The translations under genes and the position numbers were made by a program. 57,018 nt of DNA from Oscillospiraceae bacterium (lineage in GTDB: Bacteria > Bacillota > Clostridia > Oscillospirales > Ruminococcaceae), in contig JAQYLI010000032.1 in NCBI GenBank assembly GCA_028720105.1, positions 1 through 57,018 on the forward strand, given 5' to 3'. This document shows, piece after piece, positions 33,442 to 41,178 of this stretch; position 1 is the stretch's first letter, and the number at the start of each line of letters is the position of its first letter. A model generated the notes under the pieces. It had not been told where the DNA came from, did no database searches, and saw only the letters and a list, made by a program, of their open reading frames with translations.

Positions 33442-35601
33442 ATGCCAAGGGTACACGTGCTTGACAAGGAGCTTGCGGAGCTTATTGCTGCAGGCGAGGT
33501 GATAGAACGCCCCAGCTCTGTCATAAAGGAGCTGGTGGAAAACTCCATTGACAGCGGCGCCACCGCAATTACGGTGGAGATACAGCAGGGGGGCATCACC
33601 TACATAAGAATAACCGACAACGGCTGCGGTATCGCCCACGAGGACGTACCAGTGGCGTTTCTCCGCCACGCCACAAGCAAGCTGAACGTGAAAGACGATC
33701 TTTCAAAGATACTCACTCTCGGTTTCCGCGGAGAGGCGCTTGCGTCTATCTGCGCTGTGGCAAAATGCGAGGTCATAACCAAAACAAAGGACGAGGAATA
33801 CGGCACCCACTACATCATCGAGGGCACCGAGGAAAAGCTTATAGAGCGTTCGGGCTGCCCCGACGGCACTACTATTATAATAAGGGATATTTTCTACAAC
33901 GTTCCCGCCCGTCTCAAGTTCTTGAAGCAGGACAAATACGAGGGCAACGCCATTGCTTCCATTGTGAGCAAGATATCCGTTTCCCACCCCGAAATATCCT
34001 TCCGATTTATCCGAAATAACCGTCAGGAACTTTTCACACCCGGAGACAACAGGCTGTACTCCGCCGTATATTCCGTTTTCGGAAAGGAATTTGCGGCATC
34101 AATGCTGCCCGTTGACTACCGTCTTGGGGGCATATCCGTTTCGGGCTATACGGTAAAGCCGTTGTGGGGACGGAAAAACCGCTCAATGCAGCATTTTTTC
34201 ATTAACGGCAGATATGTTAAATCCCTCACCTGTATGAGCGCATTGGAAGAAGCCTACAGAAACTGCATTATGGAGGGAAAATTCCCTGCCTGCGTTATTT
34301 TTATGGATATTCCGCCACAGACTGTGGACGTGAATGTTCACCCCGCAAAAACCGAGGTGAGATTTTCCGACGACAAGCTTATCTATGACGCACTTTATTT
34401 TGCGGTGAAAAATGCCGTTTTGCAGGACTCCAAGCCTGTTGAGCTTAATCTTGAACGAAAGCCCAAAACAGAGGCGGATTATGCCGCACCGATGTTCAAA
34501 GACCCGCCGAAGCCCGTTCAGACCCAGCTTCCCGAGACATCTAAATCGCAATTCACCGAAAAGGTGATACCCGTTTCCTGCACCGATAAGGATCAGTCAC
34601 AGCGGCTTGAGAATATCAAAGCTGTGAAAAACGGCGAGAGCTATGAGCATAAAATTCGGGTGGAGGAGATCCCACGTGATTTTGAAAATGTGTCGGGAAA
34701 ATCTGCGGCAGAGCAGATGGAAATGGCAGTCGCCGCTGCGGAGGCTGCCTGGGCAGGGGCAAAGAATACGGAGATACATACATCTTCCGAGAGACCCGAA
34801 GATACGCCTGTAAAGGAAATACCGCACGATCCGAAGGCTGTCGCAAAGCCCGAACCCCGGGATATTTCCCAGCATCTTCAAAGCGGCTACGGCAATACCG
34901 CCGATGAAGAAGCTATCGAAAATCTGAAAGCTGAGCCTGTGAAGCAGGAGTTCAAGTATATTGACAACAATGCTTTCAAGGAGCATAGCGAGACAGAAAA
35001 AACAGAGAAAAAGGAAGAGCCGCCAAAGGAAATATTCTTCCGAATTATCGGTGAAGCCTTCAAAAATTACGCCATTGCCGAGGTGGAGGACGGTATTCTT
35101 ATAGTTGACAAGCACGCTGCTCACGAAAGGATACGGTTTGAAAATCTCAGAAGCGGCAGGGAGCATTTAACGGCGCAGCTCCTCCTTGTTCCAGAGGAGC
35201 TTGTCCTGGATTACGGGGAGTATGACGCACTTGTGAAAAATCTCCGTGTATGCGCCGATCTTGGCTTTGATATCGAGGCGGACAAGGCTCCGAGGGTCAT
35301 TATAAAGGGCATACCAACAGTGCTTGACAAAAGGGACGCGGGAGAGACGGTATGCGAGCTGGCGCAGAATTTTGCGGCTCACAGGCACGACCCTCTGCCC
35401 GAGATACTTGATGATATGTACCACACCATTGCTTGCCACGGGGCAATAAGAGCAAACGACAACACCGATCCCGAGGAACTTAAATACCTTGTATCACAGA
35501 TACTTTCCGACGAAAGGATAAGGTATTGTCCTCACGGCAGACCCGTAATGTTCAAGCTGACAAAGCGAGAGCTTGAAAAGCAGTTCCGGAGGATAGTTTA
35601 A
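33442..35601 (+). CDS. mutL: DNA mismatch repair protein MutL
   Basis: 719 residues. The N-terminal GHKL ATPase has IAAGEVIERPSSVIKELVENSIDSGA, DNGCGI, ATSKL and GFRGEAL. A long poorly conserved linker (about 340-530) follows. The C-terminal domain carries the endonuclease motif DKHAAHERIRFE (about 556-567), equivalent to DQHA-x2-E-x4-E with K for Q, plus ACHGAIRAND and CPHGRP. It should therefore nick the new strand itself, as expected in organisms without MutH. The stop overlaps the miaA start (TAATG). Confidence 0.96.
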   Translation: MPRVHVLDKELAELIAAGEVIERPSSVIKELVENSIDSGATAITVEIQQGGITYIRITDNGCGIAHEDVPVAFLRHATSKLNVKDDLSKILTLGFRGEALASICAVAKCEVITKTKDEEYGTHYIIEGTEEKLIERSGCPDGTTIIIRDIFYNVPARLKFLKQDKYEGNAIASIVSKISVSHPEISFRFIRNNRQELFTPGDNRLYSAVYSVFGKEFAASMLPVDYRLGGISVSGYTVKPLWGRKNRSMQHFFINGRYVKSLTCMSALEEAYRNCIMEGKFPACVIFMDIPPQTVDVNVHPAKTEVRFSDDKLIYDALYFAVKNAVLQDSKPVELNLERKPKTEADYAAPMFKDPPKPVQTQLPETSKSQFTEKVIPVSCTDKDQSQRLENIKAVKNGESYEHKIRVEEIPRDFENVSGKSAAEQMEMAVAAAEAAWAGAKNTEIHTSSERPEDTPVKEIPHDPKAVAKPEPRDISQHLQSGYGNTADEEAIENLKAEPVKQEFKYIDNNAFKEHSETEKTEKKEEPPKEIFFRIIGEAFKNYAIAEVEDGILIVDKHAAHERIRFENLRSGREHLTAQLLLVPEELVLDYGEYDALVKNLRVCADLGFDIEADKAPRVIIKGIPTVLDKRDAGETVCELAQNFAAHRHDPLPEILDDMYHTIACHGAIRANDNTDPEELKYLVSQILSDERIRYCPHGRPVMFKLTKRELEKQFRRIV

Positions 35602-36554
35602 TGGAGAAAAGCACCGAAAAGATACCCGTTATTGTGGTCTGCGGACCGACTGCCTCGGGCAAGACCGCAGTTGGCGTGGAGCTTGCACTGCGGCTTGGGG
35701 GAGAGGTGGTGTCCGCCGACTCTATGCAGATATACAAGGGGCTTGCCATATCCACCGCAAAGCCCTCTCCCGAGGAAATGAGGGGAGTTCCTCATCACCT
35801 TATGGACTTCCTTGAGCCCGACGAGCCTTTTTCTGTAGCCGATTATGTTAAAATGGCGAGGGAGTGCATTTCGGATATCCGAAGTCGGGGAAAGCTGCCC
35901 ATAATTGTTGGCGGGACGGGACTTTACATCAATTCCCTTATCGACAATATCTCCTTTGACCATATTGTTTCCGATGACAGCCTCAGAAAGGAGCTGGAGG
36001 AAGAAGCGGTAAAAATGGGCAAAGAGCATATGCACGAAAAGCTCCGCAGCCTTGACCCGCAGGCGGCTGAGAGCATACACCCGAACAATGTCATAAGGGT
36101 CATAAGAGCCATAGAAATGTGTCTGCTGTCTGGGAGAACGGGCAGCGAAAACAGGGAGGAGAGCCGAAAAAAACAGTCTCCCTATGAGCCTTGTATGATA
36201 GGTCTTACCTGCTTTGACAGGCAGGTGCTTTACGACAGGATAAACAGGCGTGTTGACAAGATGTTTGAGGACGGGCTTGAAGCAGAGGTAAGAGCCGTTT
36301 ATGAGAAATATAAACTCCGCACCGCATTCAACGCCATAGGCTTCAAGGAGATGATTCCCTACTTCGAGGGCGAATGTTCCTTAGAGGAAGCTGCCGACAA
36401 AATAAAGCAGGAATCAAGGCATTATGCCAAGAGACAGCTTACCTGGTTTCGTCGAGATGTACGAATTACGTGGGTTGATACGGCAAATAGTGAACAATTT
36501 GACGGAATTATATCAAATTGCTTGAATATAGTAGCCAAATCAAAAATTATGTGA
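35601..36554 (+). CDS. miaA: tRNA dimethylallyltransferase
   Basis: Transfers dimethylallyl to A37 of tRNAs reading UNN codons, making the substrate of MiaB (26268). 317 residues. The P-loop GPTASGKT is at 15-22, DSMQIYKGLAISTAKPS follows, and there is VGGTGLYI in the middle. It overlaps mutL by one base and precedes hfq, the widespread mutL-miaA-hfq order. Confidence 0.96.
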   Translation: MEKSTEKIPVIVVCGPTASGKTAVGVELALRLGGEVVSADSMQIYKGLAISTAKPSPEEMRGVPHHLMDFLEPDEPFSVADYVKMARECISDIRSRGKLPIIVGGTGLYINSLIDNISFDHIVSDDSLRKELEEEAVKMGKEHMHEKLRSLDPQAAESIHPNNVIRVIRAIEMCLLSGRTGSENREESRKKQSPYEPCMIGLTCFDRQVLYDRINRRVDKMFEDGLEAEVRAVYEKYKLRTAFNAIGFKEMIPYFEGECSLEEAADKIKQESRHYAKRQLTWFRRDVRITWVDTANSEQFDGIISNCLNIVAKSKIM

Positions 36555-36560
36555 TATAAT
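36532..36560 (+). promoter_or_regulatory. Candidate promoter for hfq
   Basis: TATAAT (36555-36560) preceded by TGTGA. The -35 (TAGCCA, 36532-36537) is weak but is the same type as in the promoter at 3887. It overlaps the end of miaA. Confidence 0.5.
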
Positions 36561-36655
36561 TAAAAAGAATATGGAGCAGTATGCTCTGTATCGGGTCATT
36601 CATTCTTGAATAAACCTAATATCAGATAGATAAATTAACGAAAGGATGATATTAA

Positions 36656-36907
36656 ATGAACAAAGCGCTTAATCTTCAGGACGTGTTCCTTAATCAGGCG
36701 AGAAAGGAACGTATTCCCATTACCTGTATCCTTACCAACGGCTTCCAGTTTAAGGGAGTTGTAAAGGGATTTGACAGCTATGCGGTCATAATTGATGCTG
36801 ACGGCAAGCAGGAGCTGGTTTATAAGCACGCTATTTCCACAATAGTTCCCGCAAGACCCATTTCCATTCTTGACGCAGAGCAGGACAAGGATACCGCCGA
36901 AAAGTGA
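36656..36907 (+). CDS. hfq: RNA chaperone Hfq
   Basis: Sm-like hexameric RNA chaperone. 83 residues. The Sm1 motif runs through [22 protein letters not shown] to the GFDSYAVII strand, and Sm2 reads VYKHAISTI. The acidic C-terminal tail is short. A GAAAGGA ribosome binding site precedes the ATG. It may be transcribed from its own promoter as well as from mutS-mutL-miaA. Confidence 0.96.
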   Translation: MNKALNLQDVFLNQARKERIPITCILTNGFQFKGVVKGFDSYAVIIDADGKQELVYKHAISTIVPARPISILDAEQDKDTAEK

Positions 36908-36933
36908 GTATCCCCTGAAAGGAATGAACGGCG

Positions 36934-38373
36934 ATGGAAAACGGCATTATGAAAGTCATGTTCGTTCTGCTGGCGGGGCTTATCCTGTGTTCGGTGTTCA
37001 ACAGCGTTTACACAAGCGTTACCGAGGAGTACAAGACCCAGACTGCGGTCATCTATTCCTCGGCGGACAAGGTCTCGTTCAGAGGTGTTTATATCCGTGA
37101 CGAGTCCGTTATCAGGCAAAGCTACACAGGGGTGCTGAGTTACCCCATTTCAGACGGCAGCAAGGTCGCCAACGGCTCTGTGGTGGCATACGTATACGGC
37201 AGCGAGAACGACATTGAGATAAACAGGAAGATAAAGGAGCTTTCCGATGAGATCGACCTCCTGAAAGCCGCTCAAAATCCCGGAACGGTGCTTACCGCCG
37301 ACCCTTCTTTTATTTCAAGTCTTATCAGTCAGCGTTATCAGGCGGTGGCAACAAGGCTTGCAAAGAAGGATATCTCCGACATCAAGAGCCAGCGTGACGA
37401 TCTGCTCACACTTATGAGCATCTATCAGATATCCGTAAAGCAGGAGGACGGCTATGACGACCGTATCGCCGAGCTTAACGGTCAGATAGACGAGCTTGTA
37501 AAAATGCGTAAAAACAGCACGTCGGAGATAGTTTCTCCCGACGCAGGCTATTTTGTAAGCAGCACCGATGGATACGAAAGCGTTCTTACAATGGACAAAA
37601 GCGGAGAGCTTTCCGCAAAGACCATCAAGGACGTTATTGCCGGCGAAGGCTCCGCAGGTGCGAACAGGAACAAGAACGAGATCGGCAAGCTGGTACGAGG
37701 TTATAACTGGAAGATCGCAGGCATTATCGACAATTCCGAGAGTGTTTACAATCCGGGAGACACGGTAAAGCTTAGCTTTGCCTCCACTCCCGATACTGTC
37801 ACCGCTACCATCGAGTCTCTTGAGCCTACCGAAGACCCAAAGGAATGGACGCTTATCCTGCGGTGTGAGGAGATGACCTTTGACCTTGTTCAGAAAAGAG
37901 TTGAGAGAGTCGAGATGACTCTTAACGACTTTGAGGGTATCAGGGTACCGAGAGAGGCTCTCCGCTTCAACAAAAACAATGAAAAGGGCTGCTATGTTCT
38001 CTGGGGACAGAGAGTGCTTTTCAAAAAGGTTGATCCTATCTTCGAGAGCGAGGATTATCTGCTTTCAAGGCTCACCTCCAACGAGGAATATGTCTGCGTT
38101 TATGACGACATTATTATCGAGGGCGTCGATACAGCGGCATATATGGCTAATTCCGACGAAATAGTCACGAATGAAGAGCCTGAGGAGGAAATTCCTCATT
38201 ATACCGACGCTGTTATCTCCGAAACTGAGCCTGCCGAAGCAATTTCGGAAGAATCCTCCGCGGAAGAAACCTCCGCCGAAGAAACGGACAGTTCCGAACA
38301 GAGCGTCTCAGATGAAGCTGTTACAGAGCAGTCATTATCCGAAAATTTGGAGGGGGAAGTTCACTTTGAATAA
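36934..38373 (+). CDS. HlyD-like membrane adaptor protein
   Basis: 479 residues. One N-terminal transmembrane helix (about 7-26) precedes a lipoyl-like half (VSFRGVYIRDESVI, then SYPISDGSKVANGSVVAYVYG), a coiled-coil pair (about 88-195), the second half and a beta domain, as in HlyD/membrane-fusion proteins. The last about 75 residues are an acidic Glu/Ser/Thr tail. No ABC transporter partner is adjacent. It occupies the head of the yggS-sepF-divIVA block, so an envelope or division role is possible. Its end overlaps yggS by 8 bases. Confidence 0.75.
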   Translation: MENGIMKVMFVLLAGLILCSVFNSVYTSVTEEYKTQTAVIYSSADKVSFRGVYIRDESVIRQSYTGVLSYPISDGSKVANGSVVAYVYGSENDIEINRKIKELSDEIDLLKAAQNPGTVLTADPSFISSLISQRYQAVATRLAKKDISDIKSQRDDLLTLMSIYQISVKQEDGYDDRIAELNGQIDELVKMRKNSTSEIVSPDAGYFVSSTDGYESVLTMDKSGELSAKTIKDVIAGEGSAGANRNKNEIGKLVRGYNWKIAGIIDNSESVYNPGDTVKLSFASTPDTVTATIESLEPTEDPKEWTLILRCEEMTFDLVQKRVERVEMTLNDFEGIRVPREALRFNKNNEKGCYVLWGQRVLFKKVDPIFESEDYLLSRLTSNEEYVCVYDDIIIEGVDTAAYMANSDEIVTNEEPEEEIPHYTDAVISETEPAEAISEESSAEETSAEETDSSEQSVSDEAVTEQSLSENLEGEVHFE

Positions 38374-39064
38374 CGGATTTGAGGATATTTCCGAAAATAT
38401 TAAGCGGATACGCTTTAATATGGAGGAAGCAAAGGTCAAAGCGGGACGGGAGAACGATGACATTAAAATAATGGCGGTCACCAAGACCGTTCCCGCAGAA
38501 AGAGTTAATTTCGCAGTTTCACAGGGTTTTGAGCTTTTAGGTGAAAACCGTGTGCAAGAATTTTTAAGCAAAAAAGAACAATATGTAAAAAATGCTGAAA
38601 TTAACTTCATCGGCCACTTGCAAAGCAACAAAATTAAGTATATCATAGATAGTGTAACAATGATCCAGTCAGTGGACAGCACAGAGCTTGCAAAGGAGAT
38701 ATCCGCAAGGGCTGTAAAACAGGGCAGGGTTATGGACATACTGTGCGAGGTGAATATCGGCGGAGAAGCTTCAAAAAGCGGCTTTTCCCCCGAGGCGCTT
38801 CACGACGGGATATCTCGGATATCCGAGCTTCCCGGGGTCAGGATATGCGGTCTTATGACCATTCCTCCCCCCTCAGACAGCTGCTTTTATTTTGAAAAAA
38901 TGCAGCGGCTTTTTGAAGATTTGAAAGCGGCTCCTCCGAAAAATTCGGAAATTACCCTGCTTTCGATGGGAATGTCCGCCGATTATACCGATGCCGTGAA
39001 ATTCGGTACGGGTATGGTAAGGCTGGGCAGCGCGCTCTTCGGAGCAAGAAATTACAGTGTTTAA
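38366..39064 (+). CDS. yggS: YggS-family pyridoxal phosphate homeostasis protein
   Basis: 232 residues from the TTG at 38366, preceded by GGAGGGG. Fold-type III PLP-binding protein without known catalytic activity. The PLP lysine is in IMAVTKTVP, followed by LGENRVQEF, FIGHLQSNK and GLMTIPP. It keeps PLP levels balanced and is the ylmE of the Bacillus division cluster. It is coupled to the HlyD-like gene by overlap and lies 41 bases before sepF. Confidence 0.93.
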   Translation: MNNGFEDISENIKRIRFNMEEAKVKAGRENDDIKIMAVTKTVPAERVNFAVSQGFELLGENRVQEFLSKKEQYVKNAEINFIGHLQSNKIKYIIDSVTMIQSVDSTELAKEISARAVKQGRVMDILCEVNIGGEASKSGFSPEALHDGISRISELPGVRICGLMTIPPPSDSCFYFEKMQRLFEDLKAAPPKNSEITLLSMGMSADYTDAVKFGTGMVRLGSALFGARNYSV

Positions 39065-39105
39065 TGCAAATATTTTATAGATATCGAGAAAGGAAGAAAT
39101 AAAAA

Positions 39106-39570
39106 ATGGGACTTTTCGACAACATCAAAACGGCGCTGGGGTTTGACAGTGAGCCGGAGGATTACGATAACGACGGGGGATATGATGATTTTCCCCAGAA
39201 TAATCCTGTTCCTCAGAACGAGGGCTACAATATCCCTAGAAATCAGGCTATGCCCTCTCCCGACAACAACAGAGTGAATATCCAGGTCACAGCACAGCTT
39301 CAGGTCATTCTTGTTAAGCCCGAGAAATTCTCCGATACAAAGGAGATCGCAAATCACCTTAACAACAAAAAGACCGTTGTTCTGAACCTCGAAGCCACCA
39401 CTCCCGATGTTACAAGAAGAATTATCGACTTCTTAGGCGGAGTTGCATACGCCAACGGCGGAAGCATAAAGCCTGTTGCCAACAACACCTTTATCATCAC
39501 CCCCTACAACGTTGGGTTTCAGGGAGATGAGCTTTCGGCAGAACTCGAAAGCAACGGAGTATTACTCTGA
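39106..39570 (+). CDS. sepF: Cell division protein SepF
   Basis: 154 residues. The N-terminal amphipathic helix (MGLFDNIKTALGF) for membrane binding is followed by an acidic, Pro/Asn-rich linker (about 18-60). The SepF domain has ILVKPEKFSDTKEIANHL, RRIIDFLGGVAYANGG and NTFIITPYNV. It tethers FtsZ to the membrane and arranges the septal ring. In Bacillus ylmG follows; that gene is missing here. Confidence 0.95.
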   Translation: MGLFDNIKTALGFDSEPEDYDNDGGYDDFPQNNPVPQNEGYNIPRNQAMPSPDNNRVNIQVTAQLQVILVKPEKFSDTKEIANHLNNKKTVVLNLEATTPDVTRRIIDFLGGVAYANGGSIKPVANNTFIITPYNVGFQGDELSAELESNGVLL

Positions 39571-39596
39571 TCTCACGGGCGAATTTGATGTAAGCT

Positions 39597-40385
39597 ATGG
39601 GGCGTGACAAAAATTCCTTCATTGCCGCAAAAAGGCTTGACGGGGAGGACAGGCTGCTTATTTCCCATATAGGGGATATGCTGTCTATCTGCGAAAAAAG
39701 CTGTACTCCCAGATTTTCGGGCTTTTTAAGCGAGGGAGAATCGGCTCTGGCAGAAGAATTTCTTTCCTATATGGGCATAGAGGGATATGAGCTTTTCGGC
39801 GGATATGAGGGAGCAATGCGGTGCATACTCTGCCTATATCCCGAATATATGCAGCCGGAGCACGAGGATTTTCCTTTTCGCATAATTCGTTTTGACGGCA
39901 GGGGAGCAGGCTCGCTTACCCATCGGGATTATCTCGGCAGTCTTATGTCCCTGGGGATAAAACGAAGTCAGACGGGGGATATCCTCTGCGGCGAGGACGG
40001 CGCATTTGCGGTGCTCAGCCCTGCGGCGGCGGATATGGCTGTGTTTGGCATACAAAAAATCGGCAGAGTGGGTGTAAAGACACGCTTTGCAGATGGCGAA
40101 GCATTGTCAAGAGAGGATAAATTCAGCGAAATTACCGCTACTGTGGCTTCACTGCGCCTTGACTGCATTATTTCCGCAGCTTTGAAGGTCAGCCGTGAAA
40201 AGGCGGCGGCGCTTATCCGTTCGGGTTCGGTTTCGGTAAATCACGGGATTACGGAAAGCGTATCTGAAAATGTATCGGAGGGAAGCGTTCTGTCCGTCAG
40301 AGGGTCGGGCAGGTTTATCCTTTCGGAAATAGGCGGCTCCACCAAAAAAGACAGGATACATATCACTATAAAAAAATACTTGTAA
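39597..40385 (+). CDS. ylmH: YlmH-family S4-domain RNA-binding protein
   Basis: 262 residues. The N-terminal YlmH domain includes FGGYEGAMRCILCLYPEYM and DYLGSLMSLGIKRSQTGDI. The C-terminal S4 RNA-binding domain (about 180-250) has SREKAAALIRSGSVSVNHG. Homologues bind ribosomes and rescue stalled large subunits. The ribosome binding site before the ATG at 39597 is weak, so translation may depend on sepF. An unusually structured 169-base spacer separates it from divIVA. Confidence 0.9.
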   Translation: MGRDKNSFIAAKRLDGEDRLLISHIGDMLSICEKSCTPRFSGFLSEGESALAEEFLSYMGIEGYELFGGYEGAMRCILCLYPEYMQPEHEDFPFRIIRFDGRGAGSLTHRDYLGSLMSLGIKRSQTGDILCGEDGAFAVLSPAAADMAVFGIQKIGRVGVKTRFADGEALSREDKFSEITATVASLRLDCIISAALKVSREKAAALIRSGSVSVNHGITESVSENVSEGSVLSVRGSGRFILSEIGGSTKKDRIHITIKKYL

Positions 40386-40389
40386 ATTT

Positions 40390-40532
40390 CCGAACCTGTC
40401 CGCAGTGGGTTCGGGGATAGGATATTGCCTGCGGTGAAAAGAGGAATGTGTTTGAAAATCATAGATTTTCAAACCTCCGAGTTTTGTCTTCCGGTCTATG
40501 ATGGAAATTTCCTTGCGGAAAACACAAAACTC
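40390..40532 (+). promoter_or_regulatory. Hairpin-rich leader upstream of divIVA
   Basis: Three successive hairpins fill the ylmH-divIVA spacer. They are CCGAACC/GGTTCGG (40390-40396 with 40408-40414); GTTTGAAAATC/GATTTTCAAAC (40450-40460 with 40464-40474, loop of three); and GAGTTTTGT/ACAAAACTC (40479-40487 with 40524-40532) enclosing TTCCG/CGGAA. None has a strong T-tract. The last ends a few bases before the AGAAAGG ribosome binding site of divIVA. Confidence 0.6.
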
Positions 40533-40554
40533 TCAAGAAAGGATGGTTATTTAA

Positions 40555-41142
40555 ATGATAACAGCAATGGAGATCAACACCAAGCGTTTTGAACAGGCAA
40601 AGCCCGGCTATAAGCCCGAGGAAGTTGACGAGTTTTTAAATCAGCTTGCCGACCAGATAAGCGGGATGACCAAAGAAAAAGAGGACACAGAAAAGAAGAT
40701 AGAAGTGCTGGTTGAGAGTATTCGCCGCTACAAAGCAGACGAGGAAGCCCTCAAGGACGCTATGATCGGCGCTCAGAAGCAGGCAAGAGCCGTTATGGAG
40801 GAAGCAAAGTCCAAAGCCGACGCTATAATCTCCGAGGCTCAGCAGAAAGCCGAGCAGATCATTTCCGCCGCAAATGTGAAGGCTGACGAGATCATCGGCT
40901 CCACTGCCGTAAGAGCGCAGAGAGAGCAGGAAACTCTCGAGAAAATGCAGGCTGCTGTCAGCGATTTCAAGTCCAACCTGCTCAGTATGTACAAGTCTCA
41001 CCTTGAGCTTATCACCTCTCTTCCCGAGTCCGACGCTGAAGAAAAAGAGGAGACCTCTGAGGAGGATAGCGTTACCGCTTCTGCTCCCGCCCCTGAGGAT
41101 ATGGAGGCTACAAGAGTTATCAACACCGCTTCAATGCAGTAA
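40555..41142 (+). CDS. divIVA: DivIVA-family cell division/polarity protein
   Basis: 195 residues. The N-terminal membrane-binding crossed-loop domain has FEQAKPGYKPEEVDEFLNQL. A long coiled coil runs from about 30 to 150, and an acidic tail follows. DivIVA homologues gather at negatively curved membrane, at septa and poles. An AGAAAGG ribosome binding site precedes the ATG. ileS follows after 36 bases, the common clostridial order. Confidence 0.93.
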   Translation: MITAMEINTKRFEQAKPGYKPEEVDEFLNQLADQISGMTKEKEDTEKKIEVLVESIRRYKADEEALKDAMIGAQKQARAVMEEAKSKADAIISEAQQKAEQIISAANVKADEIIGSTAVRAQREQETLEKMQAAVSDFKSNLLSMYKSHLELITSLPESDAEEKEETSEEDSVTASAPAPEDMEATRVINTASMQ

Positions 41143-41178
41143 ATTTTTATTCCATCTAACTAAGGAGAGTAAGTTAAA

